This document shows positions 11,571 to 23,653 of a DNA stretch of 64,000 bases, one piece after another. The notes beneath the pieces are model-generated. The model was not told the DNA's origin and did not search any database. It saw only the letters and a list, made by a program, of their open reading frames with translations. The stretch comes from Salticus scenicus (taxonomy: Eukaryota > Arthropoda > Arachnida > Araneae > Salticidae), in NCBI GenBank assembly GCA_963930645.1, contig OZ005652.1, positions 355,819,102-355,883,101 on the forward strand, written 5' to 3'. Position numbers and translations under genes: made by a program. Positions within the stretch are counted from its first letter, which is position 1. Every line of letters begins with the position of its first letter.

Positions 11571-12864
11571 TCTAAACACCATTTGCTCTCACAGATTTAG
11601 ATATACTATTTTTATAATGATTGTTTTTGATGGACACTAAAAATTTTCGAATTCGACGAAATTTATAGTTGTTGGTTTTTATTTTAATAGGGGTGTTCAT
11701 ATAAATTTTTAAAAATAATAATAATAATAATAATGATTTAGTAGATATATTTGTTAATGTAGTTTTCCTTTACATTTTATTTTCAACACAATTTCATTTA
11801 CACTGCATACATTCGTCTAGTCGTCTAGTGGATAAATATCTAAAATACATTTATAATTTGGGCAACCCTGTTTATTATTTTTATGAAATATTATACTTTA
11901 GTGTATTATTTTATTTCGTAAATAGCTTTTAATTTATTGTTTAGTAGTTATTATACCAAGATAAGAAATAGTGTGCTATATATGTTTTATTTCATTTTTT
12001 AATCATAGATTTTTTTTTTTATGATAATATAAAAATTATATATTAATTTTTTTTTTTTAGAATTTTGTAATAAAGAAAAAAAAGAACCTTTTTTTTTTTT
12101 TTATTATTATTTAAGTGCTGTCTTAAAACATCTTAAGAGATAAGTTACTTTCTCTTAAAAAATATAAATATCTAAATCATCTGGGGCACTTTTTTTCAAA
12201 AAGCGTTTAAATAAATACTTAAAACATTTAAAAATATGTCCTCTTGGGTAACAGTATAAAAACAATCTTAAAAAGTAAGTTTTGAGAAGGAAGTGTAAAT
12301 TTATTTTTAGCGTTCAAAAGCTGATTCATTTCTCTCTTGCGATTGCAGTTTCCTAAATAAGATTCTAAAACAATGTTTACTGAATAATGCAAGTGAAGAT
12401 TTATGGAGCATGTTGTAAAACACTTATGTAGAATAAACTATTTATCTTAAGTTTACAAGAGTTTTTATTAGTTTTAACACTTTAAGCAAAATGAAATAAT
12501 TATCAGTTAACTCTTCTAGGTTACTACTAACACTACACTAGAAACTTAATATATTTTATATTCAATGATATTTTTTTAACATTCTGATGAAATATTTTGT
12601 ACTACAATATTCATGATGAAACATTAAAATACTCGTCTATTCTGTATGCTTAATCTTTCAAAAAATATGCATTAATAATATTACACTGTGTTTTAACGTT
12701 AGATTACCAAAAACCGAAAATTCAAATTGTTATTTTATGTTTAGATTACGGCTGCGATCATTCGCAAATCATATGCTTGATGTTCATATTTGCTTATGTT
12801 TCGCTTACATTTAACAATTAAGTAAGATGTTTGTAAACCTTATTTCGGTTTCATTTTAAAGTTC
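11571..12864. other. AT-rich DNA, nothing recognised
   Basis: Contains an AAT run near 11710-11733 and several T-runs around 12012-12100. No ORF or repeat pair was identified. Confidence 0.5.
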
Positions 12865-13258
12865 TTTTTCATTTAACGACTGCATCTTGGCGAATTGATG
12901 GATTTCATATACTACCCCACTATAAAAAAAACTAATTCTATTCAACACATTTAGATGAACTGCTAGGGCAAAAAAAAAAAAAAAAAAAAAGAAAAACGAA
13001 AGATCATGCAGTTTGCTTAGATTATTAACTCTTTCCATTTTTATACGTACTCGTTGCACCTTTTAAACTTCAGCGTACTTTGCTTCCATGATAGACAGAA
13101 AGCATATTTGTATTCAGATTCACTCATACATTATTGGAAAATTTTGACGTTTAGCAAAAATGTAAATTCAATTCGGCTGTATCCCTTAATATATCTAAAT
13201 ATATTAGTGTAGCCCTGTAAATCTTAACAATAGAAATACCATATTCTACAGAAAGTAT
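12865..13258 (+). repeat. Tandem duplication, unit 1
   Basis: Repeated at 13335-13750 in the same orientation, spacing about 470 bp. Shared blocks include TTTGCTTAGATTATT, ACTCGTTGCA, CCCTTAATATATCT and ACCATATTCTA. Each unit holds an A-run in the same place (12970-12990 and 13425-13444). Non-coding and old. Confidence 0.75.
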
Positions 13259-13334
13259 TTTTTTCTGCATATATAATGTCAAAACATATACAGTGCCAAT
13301 GTTATGTATATATATTGTCAATATCGCTATGAAT

Positions 13335-13750
13335 ATGACGTCTGTTTCGTGACGAATTCATGGATTTCTTACACAGACCCATTATCAATAACCAAATTTT
13401 ATTCAACATATTTAGATAAAATGCTAAAAAAAAAAAAAAAAAAACGAAAACTTCTGTTGTTTGCTTAGATTATTGACTCTTTCAATTGTACAATTACTCG
13501 TTGCATTTTTAATCTTCAGAGTACTTTTCCTACGTGATCCTAAAACGGATAGATATAATAACAGGAAGATAGACAGTTAGAATATTTGAATTCGGATTCA
13601 CCCTTAAATATTATTGTAACGTTCTAACATTTTACACAAATGGAATTTCAATTCTGCCAATTTTTTATTATAGCCCTTAATATATCTGAATATTTCAGTG
13701 TAGCATTGTAAATGTTATAACTAAGCATACCATATTCTATAGATTGTTTA
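13335..13750 (+). repeat. Tandem duplication, unit 2
   Basis: Partner of 12865-13258. It has extra sequence around 13540-13580 relative to unit 1 and many substitutions. Confidence 0.75.
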
Positions 13751-15140
13751 AACATGTGAATAACAAATGTTAATATCGCCTTGATTTGTGCACTACAAAG
13801 TTATTTGAATATGATTTATAAAAATATTTACCCTGAAATGCACCACACTCGCATCCTTCTTGATGTCCCTGAATACAAACAAGTTGTATCATTTATAGCA
13901 TTTTGAATAACGAACATACAGTAGTGAATTTGAATGAAATACATTATTTTGAACAAGTTCTTAAAATATTTACGGATGCTACAGGCGAACTGTCGGACAA
14001 AAAAGGCGAACAAATAAACTATTTAAAATCATATTTACTCTTAACTCTTCGAGCGCCTGATGTGGAATTTTCCGTTTAGTAAGCAATTGATGTTAAATAT
14101 TTACTTGATTGTCAATACACATAAAATTTAAAACAGCATATCTACAGATTCTTAGCGTGTTTGACTAATTATAAATTTATAGCGTGTATTTTATATTAGA
14201 AAGGTCACACAGAATAGTCACGAGGTTAATTTAAGATATACAGTAATATTTTGAACCTCAAACTGAAGTAATTATTCATTTAGTACTTTGTAAATAATAT
14301 TACAACTAAGTCGTCGTGAATACATAATTTTTGTTTCTATTCGTATAAAAAACTAACTGACGTATTTTTATTTTTACGCAAACTATAGGCACAGCATTTG
14401 AAAAAAAAAATTCGACAAAGATTATCATTATTGTCTTTAATAAAAATGTATTTTTATAAGATATAAAGTAAAAAATCTTAATTTACAGAATTTTTTTTAA
14501 TTTTATAATTTTTTATATTTGACATTAAATGACATTAAATGAGAGGTTGTAAAATATTTTCACACTTTTTTTTTCTTATGCGTTTAGTGCAGGTTAATGA
14601 AATTCAAATAGGGTAGTAAAAGTCTTTCAGTATAAATCATAATTCCAGACTGGACTTTCGCTTTGATTACCATATTTTAAATTATTTTTATCGGCGCATT
14701 AAAATTAAATATATCTAATGTATGGAAATGAAGTTTTGAATTTTTGCATAATGTAAAATGTCACAGAGCTCCCTGATATTTCATTTACATGCAATTTTTT
14801 GAATTTGTGAAAAATGTCCGTTAAATTAAAAAAAAAAAAAAAAAGTTTTATACTCCTAAGAATGCTCGTACTTTAATTTATACTAAAAATTATTTTAAAA
14901 GTTTATAATTTAAAGAATAATCATAAGTCATATGAAAATAATATCGATTTATGTAACGTATTTATGTGTATCTATTAGCAAATCATAATAGCACGAAGCA
15001 TGTGGTATTTAAATATCAAAAAGATATTTATTAAATAAAATTTTACTATATTAAACTTTATTAGCTTATAAGTTAATATTTTACACAATATCTTTATAAA
15101 TAAAATAAATAAATAAATAAATAAATAAACCCCTAAAAAT

Positions 15141-15188
<48 letters not shown>

Positions 15189-15465
15189 ATTACTTTTTTC
15201 TATAATGTATTTTTGAAATACAATAAAGTCTTGTACAACGCGGTAGCAGAGATGACAAATAAATAAAACAGTTTTATTTTTTAACACCATTGATTCACAC
15301 ACTCGATTTAGTTTTTGTATAAAGCAATTGCTTTGATATAAAATAAGTGCTGTTAAAAAATAAAATTATAATATTCATGAGGCAAACTTGCACCCGCGTT
15401 GTACTAGACTTTGCTGTATTTTTAACAGACATAGAAATAAATAGTTTTGTAATACATTAAGGGAA

Positions 15466-15516
<51 letters not shown>

Positions 15517-16023
15517 TTTAACTATACATAGAGTTATGTTTTTTAAAATATTTACTACAACTTCCTGCAAACGAAAAGGTACAATAAATAATCAACATAT
15601 TCTTTGATATCTTGTTTCAACTTTTAGGAAATATGTTTCTAGCATAATTCGCACACTGACACATAATTAATCTGTACTTATATGTACAGAGATACAGAGA
15701 CTCCGAACCATGCCCGAAGCTAATCGCCTTATCGGGGTACTTATATGTACATATGCACCGCACAAAGCAATGTTCTCCGCAATCACTGATTGCAGACATA
15801 TACTTCCAATTACAAAATGTTCTTAAAAAATATATGCGTTTAAAATATAGTCTGTTTATTAAAAAAAGAAAAAAAAAATAGAAATTCATAAACTAACTTT
15901 TATATAGTACCCAGGTCCTTATATTCTTTTTTTTTTTTGTTGTTAATTTCGACACTCATCCTGAGAGATATCAGGCATTTCCTTTCTGTGCTCCTAAAAC
16001 TGTCCAATATATTTTAGTTTCAA

Positions 16024-16054
<31 letters not shown>

Positions 16055-16116
16055 GTCACATTTTCTCGGGTTTGAGGATTTTTTAACTGATCCTGTCCTC
16101 GTAACTTTCCATTAGT

Positions 16117-16152
<36 letters not shown>

Positions 16153-16719
16153 TATATCATCATCAAACTGCATTATTAATGTACATATTTTTATTTAAAT
16201 ATCATAACTATAATTATTAAAACTAAATGAACGTAGAATAATTATCTTCTACTTTCAATCAATCACTTTTTTTTCTCAACTGCACTCAATTCCCAAATGT
16301 TCGATTCTGCAAGATTCAGTTTAGTTGTTTTGATAACTATAATTCTTTTGATATCAAATACAAACTTTATCGTGAATAGTTTGGAAAATCCCAACAGTAA
16401 CGTTTATGTGATTTACAATGACCATTCATGTCATATCGAAACATATTTGCAAGAGTAAACAGCAATATCTCCAACGATTTATACAACACAACGTATTCAT
16501 AAAAACGCATTCAAATATTTGGTTTATCATTTGATCAATCATGTAATAGAAAACTATCTTTGAAACATTTCAAAATATTTTGCAAAGAAGATCATTGACT
16601 CTACATTTTAATGTTGTAAAAAGGTAAAATCTAATTAACTCATTTTGCATGTATTAAATTGATTTTTTTTTCAAGCGACGCATAATATTTATAAAAAAAT
16701 AACTTTATATCACTTAAAG

Positions 16720-16769
<50 letters not shown>

Positions 16770-17592
16770 CGTATATGTATAAATATATATATATATACAT
16801 ACATACATATACTTTAAGAAATGAATAAATATGTTTTTTAAAAGAACTGAAAACTGAAGTAAGGTCCAATACCAAACAAATGAAATTTAAATAATAATAA
16901 GAAGAGCAGACACCACCACGGTTTAAGACGGGCGGAGCGGTTTAAATCGGTTTTGCGGGTGCCCAGCATTCATCAAATCTTTTAAAAACCATATGATAAG
17001 AAAGAAAAATTTTAAATTAAGTTTTATATATTATTAGGTAAAAATAAGGTAAGAACTTCTGAACCCTATATGATTCATTGAGTGTCAAAACGTAATTTAT
17101 TTACAAGTATAGGATGTACGAAAACGGTTGAAAGGTGCACTTACAAAGTTATTGATGCATTCTACAAATGTTCACTGTGTCCCTTGGTCACAAAGAACTT
17201 CTCCTATCGGTAATCCAGTTTCATCAAGTCAATATCCCTCGAAGCAACTATGATGCGTTTCGGCAGTCCTTGCAGTGTTGTTGGCATTATGCATGTCCTT
17301 ATCCTTACGGAAGGAATCATATGGCGCGTGATCTGGTAAATTGGGAGATCATAGTAAAAGAGGAACTTCATCCGGACCAGCGTGCCCTGTCTAGCGATGT
17401 AACATGTTAACTTTTCAGAAGAGCTCGGTATCTAAACCATGAGGCCAGCTTTTAAACTTAGTGTGAGTATCACCCGTCATTGTACATTGTATATTGTCAA
17501 TAAAAATATTTAAATAAGTATGTGCACAAAATAATGTAACAAAGTAATGCAAAACTATTGAAAGCACTACAAAAAATTTAATGCAACTTTAA
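13751..17592. other. AT-rich DNA rich in TA microsatellites
   Basis: Holds (TA)n at about 15143-15185, 15471-15513, 16119-16149 and 16723-16762, AAAT units at 15100-15130 and T-runs near 16026-16053. Open frames such as 15081-15302 on the minus strand are made of translated TA repeat (Tyr-Ile) and are not genes. Confidence 0.6.
17168..17410 (+). other. Unrecognised 80-residue ORF in a GC-richer patch
   Basis: The patch from about 17070 to 17430 has a more balanced base composition than the surroundings, which suggests a transposon or exon relic. The translation (EIIVKEELHPDQRALSSDV near the end) does not match a family I can name with confidence, on either strand. No splice context is evident. 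Confidence 0.25.
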
Positions 17593-18111
17593 CCCTTTAT
17601 CTACTGCATTATGATACAGACAAAAATTGTGTTTGAAGCATATATTTTTAGTTACTAAAGTGCATTATTTAAAGATATATATGTTAAAAATTATGCATAT
17701 CACCTCATAATAATAATTAATGAGAAATTTGGGAGGTCGTACTTTAGTGTACCACTGGCTCACTGAGGTCGAAAAAATTATTTCGACATGAAAAAAGCTT
17801 AGGGAAATATTTACTCTTTATGTTCCTTATATGTTTTCTAAGATTAGTGAGATATTCTTAAAATAATATAGAAATTAATTATAACACACATGAAGATCGT
17901 GAAAAATATCAAGCAAAAACAGCAAGTGCACTGCATAAAATCCCGTATGTAACAAAAATGGCTATATGTATCGTCTAATGCTTTGTAGTGAGATTAAAGG
18001 GAGGTACATTGGTTCCCTTCTTATAAATATCTTTGACATTTCTTCTATAAATTCGATTTTATACTATTTTTAAAGTAATGGTACTTTAAAGTACCGTCAG
18101 TAGATAAAGGG
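17593..18111. mobile_element. piggyBac-type MITE (CCCTTTATCTACTG ends)
   Basis: The left end is TTAA then CCCTTTATCTACTG. The right end carries the exact inverted 14 bp, followed by TACA where a second TTAA would be expected. A palindrome GTACTTTAAAGTAC lies near the right end. There is no ORF. TTAA at one side and CCC-starting TIRs fit the piggyBac superfamily. Confidence 0.7.
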
Positions 18112-18337
18112 TACACTGACAATGAGGTTAGAATATGATGGGATCCAGAATTTTCGCCCCCAGCATCTCGCCCCCGGAAAATTCGACCCCGAGAGATGTA
18201 AAATATAAATGTAATTAAAAATAAATCTATAAACATGCATGCAGTGTTTCCTAAAATATCATCATACATTATTTTCTTCGATTCTTGTATGTTTGTTTGT
18301 GTGTCTAGTACAAATCTTGCAATCGATTTTTGACTAA

Positions 18338-19475
18338 CTTCCCACCAAGTTAGACATTTGAAGCTTTCAGAAAAGCTGAGAACACGGTGGCAATGTTTTT
18401 TTTTTTTTTTAAATACATTTAGCTAACTGGTTCGGGTCCCAGCTGCCTTCGGCAGCGTTTATGATTCAACAAAAAATTTATTTAACTAACCTCCCGACTA
18501 GCTCGACATTTGAAACTTTCAGAATTGTTCAGAACACGGTGACAATGCATTTTTAAAATACTTTTAGCTAACTGTTTCGGGTCGCTGCTGCCTTCGGCAG
18601 CGTTTATGACTCAACAAACAATTTATTTAACTATTTTCCCGACTAGCTAGACATTTGAAACTTTCAGAATAGTGCAAAATACGTTGACAATGTATTTTTT
18701 TAATACTTTTAGCCAACTGTTCCGTGTCCCTGCTGCCTTCGGTAGGGTTACCAGTACAAACTTTGCAATCGACTTTTAACTAATTTCCCGACTAGCTAGA
18801 CATTTGAAACTTTCAGAAATTCTCAGAACACAGTGGCAATGTCTTTTTTAAATATTTTTAGCCAACTGTTTCGGGCCCCTGCCTTCAGCAGCGTTTATAT
18901 GATTCAACAGAATATTTATTTAATTAACTTCCTGACAATCTAGATATTTGAAACTTTCAGAATAGTTCAGAACATGGTGGCAATACATTTTTTAAATATT
19001 TTTGCTGTTTCAGGTCCCTGCTGCATTTTGTAGCGTTTATATAATTCAACTGAAAATTTATTTTACTATCTTTTCGACTAGCTAGGCATTTGAAACTTTT
19101 ATAATAGCTCAAAAGACGATAACGATGCATTTTTTTAATACTTTCAGCCAACTGTTTTGGGCTCCCGCTGTCTTCTGTAGCATTTATATGAATCAACAAT
19201 CGTATAATTTCCCAACTAGCACAAATTTGAAACTTTTATAAAAAGCTCAAAACACGATGATTATGAGTTTTTTAATACTTTTAGCCAATTTTTTCGAGTC
19301 CCCTCTACCTTCGGAAGAGTGTATATGATTCAACAACCATGTTACGTCCCGACTAGCTAGACATTTGAAAGTTTTAGAATATCTCAGAACACGGTGACAA
19401 TGAATTTTTTCATGACTTTTAGCCAAATATTTCGGGTCCCTGCTGCCTTCGGTAGTGTTTATATGATTCGACGGA
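18338..19475 (+). repeat. Eight-unit ~145-bp satellite block
   Basis: Units start near 18338, 18488, 18633, 18781, 18926, 19069, 19203 and 19343. The core is CTAGACATTTGAAACTTTCA, then CAGAACACGGTGACAATG, then a T-rich part, then TTTCGGGTCCCTGCTGCC. The unit end GCTGCCTTCGGCAGC can fold into a 6-bp stem. Units differ by roughly 10-25%. A short TTTGTTTGTGTGTCT stretch precedes unit 1, like the microsatellite-plus-tandem-repeat order of the hairpin family. Minus-strand ORFs over the block (18957-19199, 19247-19489) reflect the repeat and are not genes. Confidence 0.9.
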
Positions 19476-19736
19476 AAATTTAAAAACATGTTATATAAAA
19501 AGGTCGTTCTTTTTATTATGCAATAATTTGTTGCATAAAAATATGAAGTTTATACAATATTGATATATGTTTTGATTTTGGTCATAACAAGGGTTCACAA
19601 ACAGCATGGCGATAAATATATGCGTGAATGAATATTGAATATAAAAATGATAAAAATATTTACTATTTCTCGCCTAACATCGTTCATAAATTCTGGTCGT
19701 TTTTAACTTTCAATAATCAAAACTACTCTGCTCCTC

Positions 19737-19865
19737 AATCCCATCCGTGGGGGTCAAAGATTTGATGTCATGTTTTTGGATCACCTTTAGGGGTGAATCC
19801 CACACCGTCGCCAATTGTTCACTGCGCAACACTAGTGCGACGTAAAAACCAAACCAACCAACCAA
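19737..19865 (-). repeat. Dispersed SINE-like repeat fragment
   Basis: On the minus strand it begins GGTTGGTTGGTTTTTACGT, followed by GCACTAGTGTTGCGCA. The same order (GGTTTGTTTG, TTTACGTAGCACTAGGG, CTGCGCAATGGG) is seen at 26658 on the plus strand. I remember similar repeats from arachnid genomes. No RNA polymerase III boxes were recognised, so the class is open. Confidence 0.6.
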
Positions 19866-20124
19866 CTCTGCTCCTCAAAGTGTTTAAGAACTGAGACTCG
19901 AAACTAAGGTTTATTGCAAATACGGTACATTTTCAAAAGTAACTACTAATTCTAATACAGCATAGAAAGTTTTACTATGGGTTTACATTATTATTTTTCA
20001 CTATTTATTAGTAATGCAGCATATAATTAATTAAATTTTACTAAGCCAAAATAAATAATGCTCGCTTACTAAGTATGTTATCGTTTGTTTCGTAATTCGT
20101 AAACAATTCGTCTTTTATCAATAT

Positions 20125-21120
20125 CATTGCAGGCTTTATCTACGGGCTGAATATTCATAAATCAAATCTATATGTCGATTAGAACATATTTATGTCTTAA
20201 AGAATCAAATTCGGAACACTAAAATCTCGACAACTTTTGCAACAATAAAATTACGGGCTCTGTCTACAGGTTGAATATTCATTTATGTCTTTAAATACTA
20301 CTTTTTATACGCAAAAGTGTCTTCAACTTTCATAATAATATCATTACTAGCCCTATCATTATCTTCTTTTAAAATCGCTATTATGGTAGGTCATATTTAA
20401 TGGCCAAAACCTTTGTATTCGTAGTCATTATGAGTATAAGTCTCCTAAATATCAACAAAACGGAAAATTATATAAAGTCCAAAAAGGGAGGTGCACAACT
20501 AGATGATATAAGAAACCATTATACCAATTTGCAACGTTCTACGTCGAACCGTCTTTGAGATATGCTAGATGCATTTCAGGTTATATCTACGGGCTAAATA
20601 TTCATAAAAAAAAATGCATTTTTTGACAAGAACCTGCTTATGTCTTTAAGCATAACTTTCTACACGTAAAAAGTCTTCAGGTTTCATAACAATATCATTA
20701 CTGGCTCTATCATTATCTTTTTTTTTTCAAATCTCTATGACGGTAAGTCATATATAATGGCTAAAACCTTTGTATATTTGGTCATTATGAACATAATTTT
20801 CCTAAATATCTCCAAAACGCAAAATCATAGACAATCCAAAAATAGAGGTACACAACTAGATGTTATAACAAACCTATAAACTAATTTTTAACCTTATACG
20901 TCTCACACTTTTTGAATTATGTGAGATACATACCCCCCACACACGTACTTACATACTGACGCCACGAAAATTCGTGTAAAATCGTTGATATCTCTGAAAC
21001 GGGAACTCTTATTAAAACAATAGTTGCAAGTGTACAACTAGAGATTATAACAGTTATGCATATAAAATTTGCAACCTTCTTCGATCATTAATTTTTTGAG
21101 CTAAGCAGAATACGAAATGA
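20125..21120 (+). repeat. Degenerate tandem repeat, ~325-380 bp units
   Basis: Blocks TCTACGGGCTGAATATTCAT (about 20139 and 20587, variant at 20262), ATATCATTACTRGCYCTATC (20339, 20691), GGTCATATTTAATGGCCAAAA with its variant near 20750, and GTACACAACTAGATG (20492, 20852, 21035) recur in the same order. At least two full units and partial ones are present. Non-coding. Confidence 0.7.
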
Positions 21121-21983
21121 ATTTCGCACATCGGAATTACTAACTTACTTATACTTTGTATAAGGAAGTAAAAACGGTAGACTTATTTTTTAAACACCAA
21201 TTTCCAAAATCTAAAACTGACCTACTTAAGTAGGATGACTGTTAATTTTCCCCTAATAACCACGTAATACATGAGAAAGGATATCTAAAATGGATTTATG
21301 TAACAATTTTCAAGAAAATCCTTAGAGCCGTTTTTGAGGTACAAACCTTCACCAAAACTTGGCATACTTAATTATTGACCGGAAAACACTAATTACCTAC
21401 AAAAAGATGTTTAAAAAGGAGTTAATATAACGAGTTTGAAAAAAAAAAAATCCGTGCAGTCGTTTTTAAAGGAACGCACTTGCAAGGCCGGGAATTGCGC
21501 TATTTTTACAGGACGCCTATCAATTTTCCTGAACTAACCAACTATATCATTTCAAAGGTCATCTAATAGAGTTTTTATATAGCAACTTTGAATAAAATTG
21601 ATAGAGAACTTACGTTTTCCGCTGTCCCATTTCCAGTTTTTCAATTTCCCCCAAAATTTGAAAAAAAAAAATTCTATATACCTGACCTGTCTCAGTTCTG
21701 AAGTTTCGTAGTTCTATTTTTGTGAGCTTCGGAGATGTGATACCCAGAAGATTCAGTACATATATACGTGTACATACATACATACATGCATACAAATACT
21801 CTGACCAACTGTCAGAAACTACTTTCTGGACTCAGGAGGCCTGAAAACGTATAAATCAGGTTAAAACTCGATATCGAATTTTCTGACCGCACCTTAGAAT
21901 GTAGAAAATGTGGAAAAAAAGCCGAAAATTCATAGAAACAGGGGGGAAAAGAGTCAAAATTCCATAGAAATAAACATGGGATG

Positions 21984-22026
<43 letters not shown>

Positions 22027-22540
22027 CTAATGTCAAGTATGAAAAAAAAGGGCTAACTCCAGCAAGGATAAAAGGACAGAATTCACTAGAAAAAGATATC
22101 GAAGAGCGGGAACCGGCGGGACGTTCAATATATAGTCGGGGACGACTCGCCTAGTATAAGTTCATTACCCTACAGTAGTAGCGTAATGAAAATTTCTTGC
22201 TTCTGTAATCCTATTTTTTTTATTTATTTATGAATAATGATCAGCTTGATTAATAAATAAAACAAAGTAAAATAATATTTGATAAATTAATACAATTAGT
22301 ATGTGTGCACTAAAAATTTAGAAAATAAATAAATAATACTTCTGTACACTTAAAAGCTCTTTTATTTAACAGCGATAAAAAATATTAATCGAATATTTTT
22401 TGCATTCGAAAACCTTATTTTAATTCATATGTTTTTTATTGAAACTAAAATGGAAAATAGTGTGAATTAAACAGAAATATATCGAGAATTACTACATGTA
22501 TATTTGCATTTTTATTTGACATTACAAATACACTTTACAC
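21121..22540. other. Interior of the 4.5-kb element, unassigned
   Basis: Contains a GTATAAGGAAGTAAAAA stretch near 21165, a run of about 40 A at 21984-22023, and no supported gene. The phenylalanine-rich ORF at 21812-22036 is the translated A/T run. Confidence 0.5.
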
Positions 22541-22691
22541 AACTCGGGGGCGAGACGCTGCCGGCGAAATTTCCGAAATTCACTTTCCGGGGGCGAAATT
22601 TCCGGAGTGCGAGATTTCCCCTGGGTGAAATGCTGAGGCGTAATGCCGGGGGCGAGATGCTGGGGGTGAAATTTCCGTAAACCGAATATGA

Positions 22692-23541
22692 CTCACTTGG
22701 TCGTTCAAAAATTAATTATTTACCATAGAAAATAGTATTGTGTCATTGTATGTAAATAATGTGAAATATTGAAGAACGTAAAGCTGGCCGATACACGATT
22801 AATAATATGATGAATAATTTTCTAAACGTGAATTTTAATCCAAATAATATTTATAATTTTTTAATTTTTTAAATGTTTAATTATAAATAAATTTTAAACT
22901 TCAAATACAATAAGTTCCTCTTAAAAGAAAAAAAATCTGCAAAATATATACGTTTTTTAATAGTTTATACAAGTAATTGGCCTTTTCAGAAAATTACTTT
23001 ACTGTATTTTAATAAAATCTTAAATTGAATTGATATTTAATTCTTTGAAAAAATAACATATTGGTCTGTTTTTTTTTTTTTTATTGACTGTAGCGCAAAT
23101 GTTCTTGTAATGTTGTCTTTTTTAAGAACACGAAAGTTATTTTGTCTTAATAAATTTATAATTGCCATTACATTACTATAAGTTTTAAATAAAATTTTCT
23201 GGGGCAATTTTTTTTTCAATTTTGCTACGAATAGAATGCAATTTCGATTTACTTTTAAAAAATATTGACTATGTTAAAGTTTATGCCTAATTTTTGAAAA
23301 GAAAACCTTTTAATTTTTAAACTTTTATTGCAGTATGGCAAATAGTTTAATAAAATTTTTTTGTTCTTTAATATAATGATTTTTTTCGTAGATAATAAAA
23401 TATTTATTATTATTAGGACTGAGGACTATTAGTCTCAATCTGGGATATTTGCGGTGTCATTTTTCGATAGTTGGACATTTATCGAAATCTAAAATTTATC
23501 GAAAATATAATTGAATATTTTGAAAGCGGTGTTATAATTTG

Positions 23542-23573
<32 letters not shown>

Positions 23574-23622
23574 ATTAGTCCTCTGAACTAAACTAAATTC
23601 TGCTCTTGCCAGAATTTCATCA

Positions 23623-23653
<31 letters not shown>

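Larger units (their letters stand above)
18139..22683. mobile_element. Candidate 4.5-kb element with 8-bp duplication
   Basis: GAATATGA is present just left (18131-18138) and just right (22684-22691). Inside each end lies an inverted GC-rich block sharing CCCCCAGCATCTCGCCCCCG on opposite strands. The right end repeats the TCTCGCCCCCGG motif several times. An 8-bp duplication plus subterminal motif arrays fits a hAT- or Mutator-like element, but the outermost 8-9 bp match poorly and no transposase is visible. The interior carries a satellite block, a dispersed repeat and a tandem duplication, so it is non-autonomous or has acquired later insertions. Confidence 0.6.

Noticed and set aside
15081..15302. 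73-residue minus-strand ORF
   Set aside because: Mostly translated TA and AAAT repeats (Tyr-Ile and Leu-Phe-Ile-Tyr runs).
18338..19475. Regularly spaced repeats that could suggest a CRISPR array
   Set aside because: Units of ~145 bp are similar along their whole length, with no short repeat plus unique spacer pattern. The genome is eukaryotic.
18957..19489. Two minus-strand ORFs with a repeated peptide
   Set aside because: The repeated peptide comes from the satellite unit, whose length is not a multiple of three; frames break between units.
21812..22036. Phe-rich minus-strand ORF
   Set aside because: Translation of a long A-run; no other coding evidence.
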